Of a DNA stretch of 64,000 nucleotides, positions 61,220 through 64,000 are shown one piece after another. A program made the position numbers and the translations under genes. The stretch is from Apostichopus japonicus. Its lineage: Eukaryota; Echinodermata; Holothuroidea; Aspidochirotida; Stichopodidae. The DNA is taken from the NCBI RefSeq assembly GCF_037975245.1, contig NC_092574.1:24812213-24876212 (forward strand), given 5' to 3'. The notes beneath the pieces are model-generated. The model was not told the DNA's origin, did no database searches, and saw only the letters and a program-made list of their open reading frames with translations. Position 1 is the stretch's first letter. The number at the start of each line of letters is the position of its first letter.

Positions 61220-63380
61220 TGTGTTTGTGTGTATCTTCTATAAATGTTCTGACTTTGATACTTCGCATTCATATAAGGTTAAGCAGTATGGATAATATTC
61301 AATTCATTCGTTAGAATTAACACAGTTAAGCAACTAATCTCCAAGACTTGACGTCTTAATCACAACTAGAAAATGAACTTGACATGTTGTCACGTTTTTG
61401 GCGTCCATATTTCTGTTTGGTGTGAATATTTCTTGTTAATTTGACCTTGAGTGATATCGATATATCACGAATATGATCTGAAAACGATATTAAAGTTGAA
61501 GTATCACTTTCATAAATGGAGAGCGTTCCTTCAAACACTGCCATTATTTGGTGAAAATTAATTACCTTTCGTCATCAATCGTCATATAGTGTATCTCTTA
61601 ATGCTACATGCGGCTTACTCCATAAATAATATTAACCAACCATATTGCAAAAAATTCAATTATAATTTTTTTCAAACGAGTTAGGTTTGTCCCGAACTGA
61701 TTCCTTTACCAAACATATTAATGAAGATTCCTCTTGGAGGAAATTCATCAGAAGAGACATACACAAATCAGAGTCAATTTATACCACTCAGCGAGTTTGA
61801 ATCCAAGTGGCATTGGGAGGAGGGGGTAGGGGAAAAGGAGAGGGTGGGAGGGGTGAGGGAGAGAAAAAAAAACAGTCCAGAGTTAAGTTTGAGCCCGGAC
61901 TCGATCGTAAGAGATCAAATACCGTCCAAGCCTGGAGATAACGTATACGCCACCAGACGTGCACGGTTTTGCTAAGATTCCGTGTAATCTGTACGTATTG
62001 TACTTCTTTACCAAATTCTTAATTCTTGTCCCATTTTTATCTTCAAGTCTTTGTCTTATTTACTTTCTCACTCGCCATAATCGCGAGGAATCCAGCTTTC
62101 AATGCCTCGACCAAGTAAAGAGGCTTTTTATTACTATGGATTTGGACATGCGATGTTTTTTCTGTTACTTTATCATATTACCGACTTCAGTTTAACGGTA
62201 CAGCGTGGACTTTGCTTGATCTCTCAGTCTGAGACTTGATGACCACGATTTAATTTCTTTTCCCGAGCCGCGACAAGTTCCTGACAAGAAAGACGCGACA
62301 TCGTCGAGGTTTATCGGTTTCCCGCCCAGTTTACTGACAAAGTCAGTTAATTTATTTAATTGGCGCCTTATAAAGTTATGTTTACCCCTTAATGTAACCT
62401 TCATCATTTAAGTATAACTGTATCGCTTTTATGTTCATTATTCACATATTGTTGTTGTTGTTGAGTAGAGTTTTATAATATAGTAATATTAACGTATATA
62501 CCATTCAAACCTCGTCCATCTCTTCTTCGTATCCATCGACACTCTCAGAAAAAAAAAATGTCTCTCAGAAAAAGAAAATGTTTATGTCCTTATAAATGCT
62601 TCGTAGGTCTTATTCCGTATCAAGTCTACATTTTCAGTAAACTCAGCCGCCGCACTCAATATATTAGAAAATCCGGCGTATGCGCCGGCCTTTACTCATT
62701 GAGCTTCTAGAAATTACATAAACTTGCTTCCCAAATAGGGCCTGAGTGGCGCCTGACTCTTCTCGGTATGTAGAAACACATTTTACCGTATATCTGATAG
62801 GACATAATACCGTAATACACGATCGGAAAGCTACCTAACGTTGTTTTATTTATTTATTTATTTTTTCACTTAAGATGTAAATGGTATTGAAATCCGTGCT
62901 ATAACCACCTTAAGATCGTTCACATTGTCGTATATTAATAGGATCTTACGAGTAAAACTTGTAGTTAAGAAAAAAAAAAGTTTCAGTTTGTAGCTTGTGT
63001 CCTATTACGAATGGGCGCATGCGTATCTTATACTCTGTTATAAAACCTCACAATGTCTCTGGTCATATGCTTGTATTTAGTTATTGTTTGTAGAAATTAT
63101 AAACATTATGTGAATCTTCTTTTAACATTCACGCACCTGGTCAATGTCAATTTTCCCCCATAGTCTGCCCATGCATGCGTGGAGCTCTCAATATCAGTTC
63201 CCTGGGCTTATGTCGATCTTATATCTTATATTCATTAACTAAACAAGTATGCAAATTAAATCAGCACGGTTCGTTTCATCTCTTATTTTAAACTGATAGA
63301 TCGGATATGATATCGAAGTTTATTGAAGTAGATTGACAACCTCCCCCCCCCCCCCCCTTATTAACGATTGACCAGCGAAG
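61220..63380. other. no confirmed gene; one possible exon
   Basis: Unique-looking sequence. The minus frame 62,407-62,192 (71 codons, starting MMKVTLRGKHNFIRRQLNK and including KLGGKPINLDDVASFL) has balanced composition and could be a small exon or gene, but I recognise no family. A poly-C run lies at 63,343-63,357. Confidence 0.35.
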
Positions 63381-63394
63381 CTATAATTTCTGAC

Positions 63395-63800
63395 ACTGTC
63401 GCAGTACTTATACACTGTCGCATTACTTACACTGTCGCAATAATTACACTGTCGCATTACTTACACTGTCGCAATACTTACACTGTCGCAATACTTACAC
63501 TGTCGCATTACTTACACTGTCGCAATACTTACACTGTCGCATTACTTACACTGTCGCAATACTTACACTGTCGCATTAGTTTCACTTTCGCGTTAAATGC
63601 ACTGTCGCATTACTTACACTGTCGCATTACTTACACTGTCGCATTACTTACACTTTCGCGTTACATGCACTGTCGCATTACTTACACTGTCGCATTACTT
63701 ACACTGTCGCGTTACATACACTGTCGCGTTACTTACACTGTCGCGTTACATACACTGTCGCGTTACACACACTGTCGCATTACTTACACTGTGGCTTTAT
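63395..63800. repeat. 17-bp minisatellite, about 24 copies
   Basis: The unit is cgcattacttacactgt, with variants cgcaatac, cgcgttac and catacact. The Tyr-Leu-His-Cys-Arg-like open frames across it come from the period and are not genes. Confidence 0.93.
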
Positions 63801-64000
63801 TTACAAATGTCGAATTACTTAATTTTAGATTTTACTAGTGCATTAATCCCTCGTAGTGATCGGATGAGATTACCTTATGCTGCTACAAACCGACACAAAT
63901 CATTTGTTAATCCCTCTTTGTATTAAACTTTAAAACAATCTATAATTCGTTTGATTTGTGGTATTTTACTATTTAACTCATCTATTATACGTATTTGCCT

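Noticed and set aside
61715-61760. CTGATGA on the minus strand near 61,748
   Set aside because: No GAAA with pairable stems II and III follows.

Overview
This is a eukaryotic, intron-capable, repeat-dominated stretch. It is AT-rich, with many (TA)n microsatellites, poly-G runs and minisatellites. I found no convincing host protein-coding gene. The repeat types are a BEL/Pao LTR retrotransposon, Penelope-like elements (PLEs) with GIY-YIG endonucleases, a CR1/Jockey-like LINE, several tRNA-derived SINEs and TIR DNA elements. They point to a marine invertebrate, plausibly an echinoderm such as a sea cucumber; that taxonomic guess is inference only.

Layout. 1-2.1 kb has no recognisable gene. 2.2-2.9 kb holds a minus-strand PLE remnant between (TA)n tracts. 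2.9-9.85 kb is a composite TIR element: one copy is interrupted at a TA by a second copy of itself (5193-8301), and its right end is tandemly triplicated (778-bp units). 12.97-13.6 kb has an inverted hammerhead-ribozyme module in (TA)n, then a SINE. 15.3-16.8 kb is a broken LINE 3' end with a second LINE tail inserted in it. 17.5-18.5 kb has a PLE remnant and a second inverted hammerhead module. 19.28-19.53 kb is a SINE. 20,657-27,037 is a very young BEL/Pao provirus (873-bp LTRs, 5-bp TSD ggcat) that lacks its integrase core. 27.6-27.75 kb is a foldback with a decayed hammerhead. 30.6-31.1 kb and 32.8-33.15 kb are simple repeats. 35,756-40,979 is a second TIR/TA element. 41.0-41.56 kb is a 39-bp minisatellite. 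43.16-45.4 kb has MITE-like and foldback elements. 45.9-47.3 kb and 48.5-50.06 kb are two PLEs flanked by (TA)n. 53.0-53.9 kb is a 28-bp minisatellite. 57.74-57.87 kb is a U2 snRNA-like pseudogene. 60.3-61.1 kb is a SINE cluster, one member carrying a hammerhead ribozyme directly after its tRNA-like head. 63.4-63.8 kb is a 17-bp minisatellite.

Two themes stand out. First, both TIR/TA elements (2.9-9.85 kb and 35.8-41.0 kb) carry remnants of what looks like the same cargo gene: a first exon starting MAE and ending near FEG at a GTATGT donor (SAM-domain-like), and a last exon with an xPKQxF motif. No transposase is visible. Second, hammerhead-type self-cleaving motifs recur at 2.3, 13.1, 18.3, 27.7, 47.2, 48.6 and 60.4 kb, attached to several PLE lineages and to a SINE, with a compensatory base-pair change between two of them. 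Most coding sequences are decayed; frame breaks are described for each.
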